From: Aureimonas frigidaquae
GTDB lineage: Bacteria > Pseudomonadota > Alphaproteobacteria > Rhizobiales > Rhizobiaceae
NCBI RefSeq assembly: GCF_001463905.1
Contig: NZ_BBWR01000018.1
Location: 1 to 64,000 of the forward strand
Direction: 5' to 3'
DNA: 64,000 bases
A program made the position numbers and the translations under genes. This document shows, one piece after another, positions 25,740 through 35,147 of the stretch. Under the pieces are notes generated by a model that did no database searches, had not been told where the DNA came from, and saw nothing but the letters and a program-made list of their open reading frames with translations. How positions within the stretch are numbered: position 1 is the first letter of the stretch; every line of letters begins with the position of its first letter.

Positions 25740-27368
25740 TTACGCCGCCAGCGACGAACGCGTCGTCGTGGACAGGCTCTGAAAATTGTCGCGGATATGG
25801 ACGGCCGCCCGAAGCGCCAGCGCCGAAATGGTGGGCGTCGGGTTGACCACGCCGCCCGTCGCCAGGACGCTGCCATCGACGATGAAGAGGTTCGGCACCT
25901 CCCAGCTCTGGTTCCACTTGTTGACGACGGATGTCTGCGGGTCGGACCCCATGCGGCAGGTGCCGATCATGTGCCAGGCCGGCGTGCGGTAGACCCCGTT
26001 CTCGTCGCGGTAATCCTGCAGGCTGTATTCGAAGGCGCCGCAGGCCTTGGCCAGCTCTTCCAGCCGGTCGAGCATGTAGTTCATCATCCGGCGGTCGTTC
26101 TCGCCCGGGGCGTAATGCGTGACGGCGGCCGGGACGCCGTCCGAATCCGTCAGATGGTCCGACAGGGTCACACGGTTGTCCGGGTTCGGCAGATCGTCGC
26201 CAATGGCGAAGACGCCGATCGAATGCCCGAAATGGCGCTGGAACCAGTCGTGATGCCCTTTGCCCCAGGGCGCGCGCGCCTTGCTGAACCAGCCGGCGGC
26301 AAGCTCGCCGGCCGAGGCGGTGGAGGTGATGCAGTTGAAATTGAAGCCGTTGACGAAACCCCGGGATACGTCCGTTTCGGCAAACTGGCGCGAGATGAGC
26401 GAGGCGACATAGCCGATCTGCCCGTCCACCGGCTCGTCCACGAACATCTCGCAGGCGACGAGCGTATGGTGCAGGAGGTACCGGCCGACCTGATCATTGC
26501 CATTGGCAAGATTGTCCGATGCCAGGAGCAGCCGGGGCGTGCCGATGCCATTGGCCGCGACGATGACGATGCGCGCTTTCTGGAACACCGTCCGGCCCGT
26601 GTTCCTGTCGATATACAGGGCGCCCGTGGCGCGTCCATCCGGGCCCTTCTCGATCTTGAGCACGCGGGCATGGGTGCGCAGCTCGCAGCCTGCGGCCAGC
26701 GCCTTCGGCCAGACGGACATGGAGTACTTGCTCATCGAGCCGCGCGGGCAGCCATTGCAGATCCCGCAATTGTTGCAGGCCGGCCGGCCGTCATAATCCT
26801 GCGAGACGGCGCCGGCTTCGACTGGCCACCAGTGCCAGTCCAGGCTGTCGAAGCCATCGGACAGGCGGCGGGCGACACTGGAAAAGGGCATGGGCCGCGT
26901 CGGGCACTGCGCGCGGGGCGGCATGGCCGGGTCCCCGGCCAGGCCCGACACGCCGACGATCTTGTCCGCCGCCTCGTAATAGGGGGCGATATCCTCATAG
27001 GCGATGGGCCAGTCCGGCTGCATCCCATGCTCGGTTCCCTTGCGGAAATCCGACGGGCGGTAGCGCGGCCAGATCGCCCCATAGATATTGGTCGAGCCGC
27101 CCACCGCATTCCACATGAGAATCTGGGACGAGTCCGAATCCACTGGAAAATCATCGGGATGGTGACGCTTGTTCACATCCGGACTCCAGTTGGTCTTGCG
27201 CTGCCAGGTCCAGTCCGCATGATGGTGCGGATGGTCCTGTGCCTCGACCCAGGAGCCCTGTTCCAGGCAGACCACGTCGAGCCCGCCTTCGGCCAGCACC
27301 ATTGCCGCCAGGGAGCCGGTGGCGCCCGCCCCGATGATCAGCACGTCACATGTGCGCGTTTCGTTCAT
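25740..27368 (-). CDS. GMC-family flavoprotein dehydrogenase
   Basis: FAD-dependent alcohol or sugar oxidoreductase of 542 residues, like the large subunit of gluconate 2-dehydrogenase or related membrane-linked sugar dehydrogenases. The dinucleotide fold IIGAGATGSLAA lies at about 10-21. A CNNCGICNGCPRGS segment around residue 190-205 suggests extra cysteines near an electron path. The C-terminal signature VDGSVLATGGVVNPTPTISA and the catalytic HMIGTCRMG region are present. No signal peptide is visible; in this family the small subunit often carries export. It overlaps the subunit-3-like gene by 4 bases. No cytochrome subunit is in the window, so the electron acceptor is unknown. Confidence 0.9.
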   Translation of the reverse strand: MNETRTCDVLIIGAGATGSLAAMVLAEGGLDVVCLEQGSWVEAQDHPHHHADWTWQRKTNWSPDVNKRHHPDDFPVDSDSSQILMWNAVGGSTNIYGAIWPRYRPSDFRKGTEHGMQPDWPIAYEDIAPYYEAADKIVGVSGLAGDPAMPPRAQCPTRPMPFSSVARRLSDGFDSLDWHWWPVEAGAVSQDYDGRPACNNCGICNGCPRGSMSKYSMSVWPKALAAGCELRTHARVLKIEKGPDGRATGALYIDRNTGRTVFQKARIVIVAANGIGTPRLLLASDNLANGNDQVGRYLLHHTLVACEMFVDEPVDGQIGYVASLISRQFAETDVSRGFVNGFNFNCITSTASAGELAAGWFSKARAPWGKGHHDWFQRHFGHSIGVFAIGDDLPNPDNRVTLSDHLTDSDGVPAAVTHYAPGENDRRMMNYMLDRLEELAKACGAFEYSLQDYRDENGVYRTPAWHMIGTCRMGSDPQTSVVNKWNQSWEVPNLFIVDGSVLATGGVVNPTPTISALALRAAVHIRDNFQSLSTTTRSSLAA

Positions 27369-27919
27369 CTCTGCAGCCCCCAGCGTTGCGTTACGGCCGC
27401 GTCGAGGTCGAGCTGCGTGGTGTCCACGCGTGTCACCTCGTCGGTCGTCAGGTAATGGCCGCGCCCGTGGCGCGGCGTGTCGCGGTTGAAGTCGAAGGGC
27501 GCCATCGGGTAGCCGGTCAGGTGCGGCCGGGCCGAATAGGGCCGGCCGCTGGCCTGGATGGCTGCGATCACGAAGGGCGTTTCGTAATAGGCCAGCACCG
27601 TCGCCGTGCGCAGGTGATCGAACAGCTTGGGCGAAGCCGCCTCAAAGGATGCCACGGCAGCTTCGCGGCGTGCCGCGTCCGGGCTCGACAACGCGCCCGC
27701 ACTCCAGCCGACCAGCCGGTCCAGCGTGTCGACGGCCGCATCGTCCCAGTCGGCCAGGACGCGCAGCGCCAGCAGACCGTGCACGCCGGCCTCGGACGCC
27801 GAGGGCCATTGCGCATCGCCCGGTATGAGCTCGTCCACCAAAGCGCGCATCATGCGCGCGCGCTCGGGTGGCGACAGGGGCGCGTTGCGCCGGTCCGACA
27901 TCGGTTCCGCCATGCTCAT
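27365..27919 (-). CDS. Gluconate 2-dehydrogenase subunit 3 family protein
   Basis: Small subunit of 184 residues expected to pair with the GMC flavoprotein encoded directly downstream. Recognisable features are the PLSPPERARMMRALVDELIPGD opening and the aromatic, proline-rich C-terminal part (YPMAPFDFNRDTPRHGRGHYL). There is no Tat motif or signal peptide, unlike many periplasmic subunit-3 proteins, so the complex could be cytoplasmic. The start at 27919 overlaps the aldehyde dehydrogenase stop by 4 bases; a longer upstream frame is open but lies within that gene. Identification rests on the family pattern and on adjacency to the GMC gene. Confidence 0.78.
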   Translation of the reverse strand: MSMAEPMSDRRNAPLSPPERARMMRALVDELIPGDAQWPSASEAGVHGLLALRVLADWDDAAVDTLDRLVGWSAGALSSPDAARREAAVASFEAASPKLFDHLRTATVLAYYETPFVIAAIQASGRPYSARPHLTGYPMAPFDFNRDTPRHGRGHYLTTDEVTRVDTTQLDLDAAVTQRWGLQR

Positions 27920-29385
27920 GGGCGCATTCCCCCACTCATCGTCACGGTGATCATCTTCAGCTCCGTCATCGCCTCGAGCGTGTGCCGCCCGCCGAGCCGG
28001 CCGATGCCGCTGCGCGTTCCCGAGCCGCCGCCGAAGGGAAGGTGAATTTCCCACCAGGTGCTGCCCGCATTGACGTTGACGATGCCGGCCGGGATCGCCC
28101 GGGCCATTTCCACGCCGCGCACGATATCGGTGGTGAAGACCCCGACAGACAGCCCGTACTCGCTGTCCAGCGCCAGCTGCAGCGCCTCTGCGTCGTCGTC
28201 GAAGGCAAGGACCGGAACGACAGGCCCGAAGGTTTCCTCGCGGTTGATTTTCATGTCCGGCGTCACATCGCGGATGATGGTCGGCTCGAAGTAGAGCGCG
28301 CTGCCCAGATCCTCCCGCGTGCGCCCGCCATGAAGGACGCCCGCTCCCTTTGCCACGGCGTCGTCCACATGCTCACGCACCTTGGCCGCCACCTTGGCAT
28401 TGTTGAGCGGGCCCATCGTCGTGCCCTGGTGGAAGGGATCGCCGAGCACGTGGCGGCGCGCATGCTCCACCAGCCTGTCGCACAAGGGCTCCACGATGGA
28501 GCGATGCGCGAGGACCCGGCCCGTCGCCGCGCAGACCTGGCCGGCATTGAAGAAGGCGCCGCCGGCCGCCGCCGCGGCCGCGGCGTCAAGGTCCGCATCC
28601 TCGAACACGACCACGGGGCCGTTGCCGCCGAGTTCCAGAAGAAGCGGCTTGCCCGCCGCCCGCTCGGCAATCCGCCGGCCCGTCGCCGCACTGCCGGTAA
28701 AACCGATCGCCGCTACGTCCGGGTGGGTGACGACCGCATCTCCCGCAACCGCGCCCTCACCGATGACGAGGTTGATCACCCCGGCCGGCAGGCCGCCTTC
28801 CGCGATGGCGTCCATGAGTTCGCAGGCCACGAGCGAGGTGGACGGCGCCGGCACCCAGACGATGGCGTTGCCCGTGGCGATGCCGGGCGCCAGATACTCG
28901 ACCGGAATATTGACGGGAAAATTCCACGGCGTGATGACGCCATAGACGCCCCTCGGCTCCCGCAGGGTCAGGACGAGCTTGGTCGGATCCTCGGCCGGAA
29001 GCGTCTCGCCGCCCATCTGCTTGACGAGTTCGGCGGCAAGTCGGAACCCGTCCGCGGCCTTGCCGACCTCTCCCATCGCCTCGGCCAGGACCTTGCCCTG
29101 CTCGGCCGACAGAACACGGGCGATGGCTTCGCGCCGCGTGTCGATCAAGGCGGCGATGGCCATGCAGATGCGCGCCCGCTCGAAGACGGGAACCTTGCGC
29201 CAGGATGCGCCCGCCGCCACGGCGGCGGCAACGGCCGCATCCACCGTCCTTGCATCCGAGCGCGGCAGGCGGGCGATCTCCTCGCCCGTCGCGGGGTTGA
29301 TGGCAGGCATGGTGTCGGCGTGAGCCAGCCATTCCCCGCCAATGTGGTTTGCCGGCACGCGGCGCAACGTATCGATACCGTCCAT
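27916..29385 (-). CDS. NAD(P)-dependent aldehyde dehydrogenase
   Basis: Aldehyde dehydrogenase superfamily enzyme of 489 residues that oxidises an aldehyde to the acid in the cytoplasm. The catalytic pair is intact: general base E251 in LELGGNG and nucleophile C285 in AGQVCAATG. The cofactor loop GFTGSAATGR precedes them, and TPWNFPVNIP is the usual early motif. Two starts compete. The ATG at 29403 would overlap the amidohydrolase stop by 4 bases. The ATG at 29385 has AAAGGA about 9 nt upstream and is preferred. Placed between the amidohydrolase and the GMC pair, it may act on the aldehyde the flavoprotein makes. Substrate specificity cannot be read. Confidence 0.93.
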   Translation of the reverse strand: MDGIDTLRRVPANHIGGEWLAHADTMPAINPATGEEIARLPRSDARTVDAAVAAAVAAGASWRKVPVFERARICMAIAALIDTRREAIARVLSAEQGKVLAEAMGEVGKAADGFRLAAELVKQMGGETLPAEDPTKLVLTLREPRGVYGVITPWNFPVNIPVEYLAPGIATGNAIVWVPAPSTSLVACELMDAIAEGGLPAGVINLVIGEGAVAGDAVVTHPDVAAIGFTGSAATGRRIAERAAGKPLLLELGGNGPVVVFEDADLDAAAAAAAGGAFFNAGQVCAATGRVLAHRSIVEPLCDRLVEHARRHVLGDPFHQGTTMGPLNNAKVAAKVREHVDDAVAKGAGVLHGGRTREDLGSALYFEPTIIRDVTPDMKINREETFGPVVPVLAFDDDAEALQLALDSEYGLSVGVFTTDIVRGVEMARAIPAGIVNVNAGSTWWEIHLPFGGGSGTRSGIGRLGGRHTLEAMTELKMITVTMSGGMRP

Positions 29386-29399
29386 CCCGTATGGTCCTT

Positions 29400-30557
29400 T
29401 CATTCGGCCGCTGTGGCGAGCTTCTGGCCCTGCGGCGCGATCTCCCGGCCGGCGATGACCAGCCCTGCGGCAAAGAGGCGTTCGCCGGCCACCACGGTTT
29501 CACCGCGCACGTCCTCCAGCGGGAAGCGGCCCTGCCGCATCTCCAGGATGCTGGCATCCCCCACGCTGCCGACCCGGAACGTGCCGAGTTCGGGGCGCTG
29601 CACGGCCGCCGCCGGCGCGCATGTCGATGCCGCGATGACATCGTTCAGCGGCATGCCGAGCGCCAGGAATTTGGACAATGTGGTGACCTGGTCGTAGGCA
29701 GGCCCGGTGATGCACAGCGAGTGCACATCCGACGAGATCGTATCGGGAAGGAAACCTTCCGCCATCATGGCGCGCGCCGTGCGCCAGGAGAATGAGCCCA
29801 TGCCATGGCCGATGTCGAAGATGACGCCCCGCTCGCGAGCCTCCCGGATGGCCGGCTTGACCTTTCCCCTGCCGTCGACGGGCGCATTCGGGAAGGGCCG
29901 GTAGCAATGGGTCAGGACATCGCCCTTGCGCAGCCGCGACACGACCTCCTCGTAGGAAGGCGGGGGCTCGTCGATATGGGCCATCAAAGGCAGCCCCGTC
30001 TCGTCGGCGACCTGCAGCGCCACGTCAAGCGGCTGGATGCCGGCGGGGCCGGATGCGTGGCGGCCGATCCGCACCTTGACGCCAATGATGACGTCACGGT
30101 TGGCCTCGATCACCTCCACCGCCTCGCGGGCGGCCAGTAGGCGCATGTCGTGGCCTTCGCCGAGCATGATGTTCTTGGCAAAGCCGTATATGCCCGCAAA
30201 GGACACATGCAGATAGACGAGGATGCGGCATTCGCTGCGCTCGATCACATGCCGCCGGAAGCCCGGGAAGTTGCCCGGCCCGGAACTTCCCGTATCGACG
30301 CAGGTCGCCACGGCGCTGTCGCGGGCAAAGGCATCGGGATCGACGCCGAGCGAGGTGCCGCCCCAATAGACATGGGTGTGCAGGTCGATCAGGCCGGGCG
30401 TGACGATCAGCCCGCTGCAATCGCGGCTCTTCGAACCGGACAGGCCATCGCCGATAGCGGCCACGACGCCGCCGGCAAAGGCCACATCGGCCACGCGATC
30501 GATATTCTGGGACGGGTCGACGACGCGTCCGTTGCGGAGCACCAGATCATACTGCAT
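29400..30557 (-). CDS. Amidohydrolase/deacetylase family metallohydrolase
   Basis: Metal-dependent hydrolase of 385 residues, dihydroorotase/imidazolonepropionase-like fold. Metal-site residues are visible in order: H60 and H62 in DLHTHVYWGG, K161 in GVKVRIG (probably carbamylated), H194 in AHIDEP, H217 in THCYRP and D277 in SSDVHS. This set matches the uncharacterised amidohydrolase/deacetylase subgroup often found beside sugar-acid or amino-sugar genes. It could open a lactam or remove an acyl group from an imported substrate. It overlaps the ABC ATPase gene by 11 bases, which ties uptake to this first enzymatic step. Confidence 0.86.
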   Translation of the reverse strand: MQYDLVLRNGRVVDPSQNIDRVADVAFAGGVVAAIGDGLSGSKSRDCSGLIVTPGLIDLHTHVYWGGTSLGVDPDAFARDSAVATCVDTGSSGPGNFPGFRRHVIERSECRILVYLHVSFAGIYGFAKNIMLGEGHDMRLLAAREAVEVIEANRDVIIGVKVRIGRHASGPAGIQPLDVALQVADETGLPLMAHIDEPPPSYEEVVSRLRKGDVLTHCYRPFPNAPVDGRGKVKPAIREARERGVIFDIGHGMGSFSWRTARAMMAEGFLPDTISSDVHSLCITGPAYDQVTTLSKFLALGMPLNDVIAASTCAPAAAVQRPELGTFRVGSVGDASILEMRQGRFPLEDVRGETVVAGERLFAAGLVIAGREIAPQGQKLATAAE

Positions 30558-31596
30558 GGATCAGACTTTCATTCTGTGTGTAGTTCTTTTCCAGGCGCCG
30601 GCCATCCGTGACGGAAAAATACCGGATGGCGTCCGGCTCGGCGGCCACGCTGATGGTCTGCCCGGTGGTCAGGCCCGAGGCGTCGCTGCATGTCGCGCGG
30701 GTCACCTGCCCATCGATCAGGATGTCCAGGAACTGGAAGGGGCCCGCCGGCTCCACCAGGATGAGCTCTCCCGTCATCGTCAGCCCGCCGCCCGGGCGGC
30801 GGACGGGCTTCAGATCATGCGGGCGCACGCCCACGATCTCGTCCGCCGGGCCGCCCAAAATGTGCGCCGGCAGGAAGTTCATCTGCGGGCTGCCGATGAA
30901 GCCGGCGACGAACTGATTGGCAGGCCGTGAATAGACCTCCATCGGCGGGGCGAACTGCTGCAGGACCCCGTCGCGCATGACGGCGATGCGGTCGGACAGG
31001 ACCATCGCCTCTTCCTGGTCGTGCGTGACGAAGATGACGGTGATGCCGAGCTCACGTTGCAGCCGGCGAATTTCGGTGCGCATGCGCACGCGCAGCGACG
31101 CGTCGAGGTTCGACAGCGGCTCGTCCATCAAAAGCGCTGCCGGGTTGCGCACGATGGCGCGGCCGACAGCCACACGCTGGCGCTGGCCACCGGACAAGGC
31201 CGCCGGCTGACGGTCCAGGAGCGTCTCGATGCCCAGAACGTCCGCCGCCCAGGCGACCTGACGCTCGATCGTCGCCGTATCGGCCTTTTGCTGGCGCAGC
31301 GGAAAGGCGATGTTCTCCCGCACGGTCATGTGCGGGTACAGCGCATAATCCTGGAAGACCAGCGCGATGTTGCGCTCGCGCGGGCCGAGTTCGGAAATCT
31401 CCTGCCCGTCGAAGCGGATCGAGCCTTCCTGCGTCGTTTCCAAGCCTGCGATGCAGAACAGGAGGGTGGACTTACCGCAGCCCGACGGCCCCAGGAAGGA
31501 GATGAACTCGCCATCGCGGATCGACAGGTCCAGATCCTTCAGGACATGCGTCTTGCCGTAGCGCTTGTTGAGGCCCGATATGGTGATGGACGCCAT
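30547..31596 (-). CDS. Carbohydrate ABC transporter ATP-binding protein, MalK/UgpC type
   Basis: ATPase of 349 residues that powers the fused permease. Walker A is GPSGCGKST with K42; Q-loop FQDYALYPHMTV, signature LSGGQRQRVAVGRAI, Walker B LLMDEPLSNLD and H-loop VTHDQEEA follow. A C-terminal TOBE region (about 240-349) is present, as in importers of the CUT1 class. It starts 14 bp after the permease and overlaps the amidohydrolase. MalK-type ATPases are often shared between systems, but tight placement argues for a dedicated subunit. Confidence 0.95.
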   Translation of the reverse strand: MASITISGLNKRYGKTHVLKDLDLSIRDGEFISFLGPSGCGKSTLLFCIAGLETTQEGSIRFDGQEISELGPRERNIALVFQDYALYPHMTVRENIAFPLRQQKADTATIERQVAWAADVLGIETLLDRQPAALSGGQRQRVAVGRAIVRNPAALLMDEPLSNLDASLRVRMRTEIRRLQRELGITVIFVTHDQEEAMVLSDRIAVMRDGVLQQFAPPMEVYSRPANQFVAGFIGSPQMNFLPAHILGGPADEIVGVRPHDLKPVRRPGGGLTMTGELILVEPAGPFQFLDILIDGQVTRATCSDASGLTTGQTISVAAEPDAIRYFSVTDGRRLEKNYTQNESLIHAV

Positions 31597-31610
31597 GGAG
31601 AGTGCTCCTT

Positions 31611-33512
31611 TCAGCCTTTGACCGCGCCGGACAGAGCGCCCTGCACCAGGAAACGTTGGAAGAAGAAGGCCACCGTGACGGGCGGCAGGATCGCCAGGAC
31701 GCTGGCGGCGAAGAGCGGCCCGTATTCGTAGAAGCGCGCCTGGTTCAGGAAGCCGGCGATGACGACCGGGATGGTCTGCGTGCGCGGCGTCGACGTCAGG
31801 ATCATGGCGAAGAGGAACTCGTTCCACGACACCAGGAAGGAGAAGATCAGCGCCGCGATGATGCCCGGCCGCACCACGGGCACGAGGATCTTGCGGAACA
31901 TGGCGAACCGGCTGCACCCGTCGATCAGCGCCGCGCGCTCCAGGCTTTCGGGAACGTTCTCGAAGGTCGACTTCATCATCCAGGCAGCCAGCGGCATGAG
32001 GATCGTCGAATAGGCGATGATGAGGCCGAGATGCGTGTCGATCAGGCCGAGCGTGCGGAACAGGACGAAGAAGGGCAGGACGAGCGTCAGCGCCGGCACC
32101 ATGCGCGTCAAAAGCAGCGCCCAGAGGCTGACCGCAAAGAAGCGCTTGGAGGCATGCCGCGCAAAGGCGTATCCGGCCAAAGTGCCGAGCGCCACGTTGA
32201 TCAACGCCACGCTGACGCCGATGAGCAGGCTGTTCAGGATCGACACGGGCACGCGCGCCGCCTGGACGCTCGTCGTTCCGCCATCCGGCAGAAGCACCGC
32301 ACGGTAATTGTCGAGCGTCAGGCTGGAGGGCCAGACGGAGGGCGGCGTGCGGATCAGGTCCGTCGCCGGCGACAGGCTGATCAGAAGAAGCGCCAGCACC
32401 GGCAGGAGCGACCAGACGAAGATCGCCCCGACGGCCAGCCGGAAGCCGGCCGATCCCAAATGCCGCGCGGCGGCCGGCGCCAGAACAGTCCGGCGGCGCG
32501 GCGTGGGCAGCGTCTCCATGCGGGGGCGCGCACCGCCGACAACGCGTTCGACCGTGGGCGTGTCGGCGTCGTTGCGGGCGGCTGTCACGCGGCGCGGACG
32601 CAGGACGACGAAGTACAGTATGGCGAAGGCGAGGCTGAGGAAGGTGAGGACATAGAGGATCGCCGCGCCCTCCCCGAACTTCAGAAACTGGAAGGACTGC
32701 ATGTAGCCGTGCCACGACAGGGTCGTCGTTGCCGCGCCAGGCCCGCCGCGGGTCATGATCAGGATGATGTCGAAGGTCATCAGCGCGTTGATGGTGGCGA
32801 TGACCATGGAAAAGACGAGCGTCGGCTTGAGCCAGGGCAACGTGATGGCAAAGAAGCGACGCACGGACCCTGCCCCGTCCAGAAGGGCTGCCCGGTGCAG
32901 GTTGGCGGGCATGGACTGCAGCGCCGACAGGAGCATGAGCGTGGTGAGCGGCGCCTGGTTCCACACCTGCGTCAGCGTGACGAGGTTCAGGGCGCGGAAG
33001 CCGTCGCCGAACCAGGGCCGTGCGAGGGAGCCGAGGCCAAGATCGTGGAGAAGCCCGTTCAACAGGCCGAAATTGCCCGCATAGACGAAAGACCAGAGCA
33101 CGCCGACCGAGACGGGCGCCATGGCCCAGGGCACCAGCACGACGCTGCGCAGAACCCCGCGCCCGAAGAAGGGCTGGTTCAGGACCAGGGCCATCAGCGT
33201 GCCGAGGACGGTCGTGCCGATCACGGCGAGGCTGGAGAAGTAAAGCGTGCGCCCGAGCGATGCCCAGAAGGCCGCATCGTTGAAGACCTTCTGATAGTTT
33301 GCAAGGCCCACGAAGACCCAGCGCTTGGTGATGGGATTGGTGCTGTTGAAGGACAGATACAGGCTGTAGAGCAAGGGCAGGCCGACGATCAGCACCATCA
33401 GGATGAGGGTCGGCGCCACGGCAAGATAGGCGAAGGCTGGCACGGACCGCTTCTTCCGGCGGCGCCCCTTGGGTGCCACCGACGCGGAAACGGACTGCAT
33501 GGGGATCGTCAT
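31611..33512 (-). CDS. Fused two-domain carbohydrate ABC permease (MalF-MalG-like)
   Basis: Single polypeptide of 633 residues containing both permease halves of a CUT1-type sugar importer. The first half (about 1-300) has six hydrophobic helices and an EAA loop HRAALLDGAGSVRRFF at about 203. A polar linker rich in R, P and T spans about 305-350. The second half has six more helices and an EAA loop LERAALIDGCSRFAMF at about 523. These subunits are normally separate MalF- and MalG-like proteins. The frame is continuous with no stop; an internal ATG at codon 332 could in principle also start the second half alone. The ATG at 33512 is chosen, since the frame upstream of it has no membrane or family features. 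Binding-protein and ATPase genes flank it. Confidence 0.9.
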   Translation of the reverse strand: MTIPMQSVSASVAPKGRRRKKRSVPAFAYLAVAPTLILMVLIVGLPLLYSLYLSFNSTNPITKRWVFVGLANYQKVFNDAAFWASLGRTLYFSSLAVIGTTVLGTLMALVLNQPFFGRGVLRSVVLVPWAMAPVSVGVLWSFVYAGNFGLLNGLLHDLGLGSLARPWFGDGFRALNLVTLTQVWNQAPLTTLMLLSALQSMPANLHRAALLDGAGSVRRFFAITLPWLKPTLVFSMVIATINALMTFDIILIMTRGGPGAATTTLSWHGYMQSFQFLKFGEGAAILYVLTFLSLAFAILYFVVLRPRRVTAARNDADTPTVERVVGGARPRMETLPTPRRRTVLAPAAARHLGSAGFRLAVGAIFVWSLLPVLALLLISLSPATDLIRTPPSVWPSSLTLDNYRAVLLPDGGTTSVQAARVPVSILNSLLIGVSVALINVALGTLAGYAFARHASKRFFAVSLWALLLTRMVPALTLVLPFFVLFRTLGLIDTHLGLIIAYSTILMPLAAWMMKSTFENVPESLERAALIDGCSRFAMFRKILVPVVRPGIIAALIFSFLVSWNEFLFAMILTSTPRTQTIPVVIAGFLNQARFYEYGPLFAASVLAILPPVTVAFFFQRFLVQGALSGAVKG

Positions 33513-33591
33513 GGCGGCGTCCTTGCGCGTATCGAAAAGTCTGGGGAGCGCGCCGGGGCGGCCGAACGGCCGCTCCGGCGTGTCGACCGGC

Positions 33592-34896
33592 CTAGCCGTA
33601 CTGGACCTTGAGCTCTTCGGCCTTGGCGGCCAGGGAGGCGACGAGCGCATCCGTGGAGCTGCCGGAGCGGATATATTCCTGCACCTGCTGCATCATGTAC
33701 ATGTCCCATTCCGGGAACCAGATCGTCTTGCCGATGGCGCGGGACGTGGCATTGGACAGCTGCTTCGACGCGACGTCGAGGTCCTTCCACTTGGAGAAGC
33801 TCGCCACCACTTCGGGGTCGGCCATCAGTTCCTTGTAGGCCGACCCTAAGCCGAACTCGAGCGCCCAGCGCTTGCTGACATAGTACTGGCCGTCCTTGGC
33901 CTTGCCGCCGAAGAACTGGAGCAGGTTCCAGACGCGCGCCTCGTCCACCGGGTTCGCGCCCATCAGATAGGCCGCCGTCCAGGCCATGGTGGATTGCGTT
34001 GCGCCCGGCATCAGCGCATTGCGCGCCTTGCCCGCGATCTTCGAGACGGCGGGATCGTTGGCGACTTTCTGGTTGTAATCATGGACGACCATGAATGTGT
34101 GCCGGCCCGACGCGTAGCTCGGCACGCCCTCGCCCGGCAGCGTCATGATGTCGGCCGTCACCAGGCCTTCGCGGTAGAAGGTCTGGTTGACCTCCAGGAT
34201 CTTGCGCAAGGCCGGCTCGTCGACGAAATTGCCCTGTTCGTCGAAGACTTTCGCGCCTTCCGAATACCAGGCCGAGAACATGTACCAGGACATGTTCGGC
34301 CATTGCTGCTGCCACATGCCGTGGAAAGGCGCGTCGGAAATGCCGTCGGCCTTCAGCTTGCGGCAGACGTCGAGGACCGCATCCCAGGTCTGCGGCACCT
34401 CTGCACCCGCCTTCGCCAGGTGTTCCTCGTTATACAGGAACGTATTGTACCCGGCGTAATAGGGCATGCCGCAAAGGGGGCCGCCATTGGGGAGCGACAG
34501 GCTTTCCACGCTCACCGGAAACATGCCGGCCTGGATCTCCTCGATCCCCGGCAGGCCGCTCAGATCGCGGATCCACTCGGCCGTGTGCCAGCGGGCAATG
34601 TAGTTTTCCTCGGAATAGAGCATGTCGATATGCTGGCCGCCGGTCAGCTTCGTTTCCGCAATGGGATGGTAGTCACCCGTGACGAGCTCGTAATTCACGT
34701 TCTCGTCGTAGAGCGACATGAACGTGCGCACGTTCTCTTCCACGATCTGCGGCTGATACTGCCAGCCGACGAAGGTCAGCGGTGTCGATGGCGCCGCGAA
34801 CGCGCGGCGCCCCATCATCCCCGCCGCGGCAAGGCCTGCCGTTCCGCGCAGAACCTGTCGCCTGGACAGCAGGTACCGATCCAGCAATGTCGTCAT
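33592..34896 (-). CDS. Carbohydrate ABC transporter substrate-binding protein (Tat-like signal)
   Basis: Periplasmic binding protein of 434 residues, family 1 (MalE/UgpB-like). The N-terminus LLSRRQVLRGTAGLAAAGMM carries a twin-arginine motif (SRRQVL), so the protein is probably exported folded through Tat, with cleavage near AFA-AP. Tryptophan- and tyrosine-rich stretches (MWQQQWPNMSWYMFSAWYSEG) fit a sugar-type ligand pocket. It is the first structural gene of the operon, with GGGGGA five bases before the ATG. A 79-bp gap separates it from the fused permease, leaving room for a stabilising structure that often raises binding-protein levels. Confidence 0.92.
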   Translation of the reverse strand: MTTLLDRYLLSRRQVLRGTAGLAAAGMMGRRAFAAPSTPLTFVGWQYQPQIVEENVRTFMSLYDENVNYELVTGDYHPIAETKLTGGQHIDMLYSEENYIARWHTAEWIRDLSGLPGIEEIQAGMFPVSVESLSLPNGGPLCGMPYYAGYNTFLYNEEHLAKAGAEVPQTWDAVLDVCRKLKADGISDAPFHGMWQQQWPNMSWYMFSAWYSEGAKVFDEQGNFVDEPALRKILEVNQTFYREGLVTADIMTLPGEGVPSYASGRHTFMVVHDYNQKVANDPAVSKIAGKARNALMPGATQSTMAWTAAYLMGANPVDEARVWNLLQFFGGKAKDGQYYVSKRWALEFGLGSAYKELMADPEVVASFSKWKDLDVASKQLSNATSRAIGKTIWFPEWDMYMMQQVQEYIRSGSSTDALVASLAAKAEELKVQYG

Positions 34897-35147
34897 GCCA
34901 GTCCCCCATGTCTTTAAGAAGATGAGCGAGCGCGTCGACGCGTGGCGTTGCCGCGCAGTCCGGTCAGTCGCGGCACCTGTTCAAGCGTGCCGGTGGAATG
35001 TCTTGCTATGAGGGGAAGCTAAGCGGGAATTCTGGAACCTGTCTACAGCTATTTTCATTTTCCGATCATTTTTCGCAGTCGCACCGCTGCATTGCGGTGT
35101 AATCGTGCAAATTTTGATCAGGAAATTAAAAAATCAGCAGAATGCCC
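34897..35147. promoter_or_regulatory. AT-rich control region of the catabolic operon
   Basis: The 251-bp gap before the binding-protein gene is much richer in A and T than the genes, most of all at 35040-35140. On the minus strand the core TGATC-(A/G)-(A/G)-AAA appears twice, around 35109-35119 and 35060-35075, one containing the palindrome TGATCA. These are candidate sites for the adjacent RpiR regulator. I could not place -35 and -10 boxes with confidence. Confidence 0.4.

Noticed and set aside
31602-33611. A 669-codon rightward open frame opposite the fused permease
   Set aside because: The translation is highly charged low-complexity sequence typical of the antisense of hydrophobic membrane genes.
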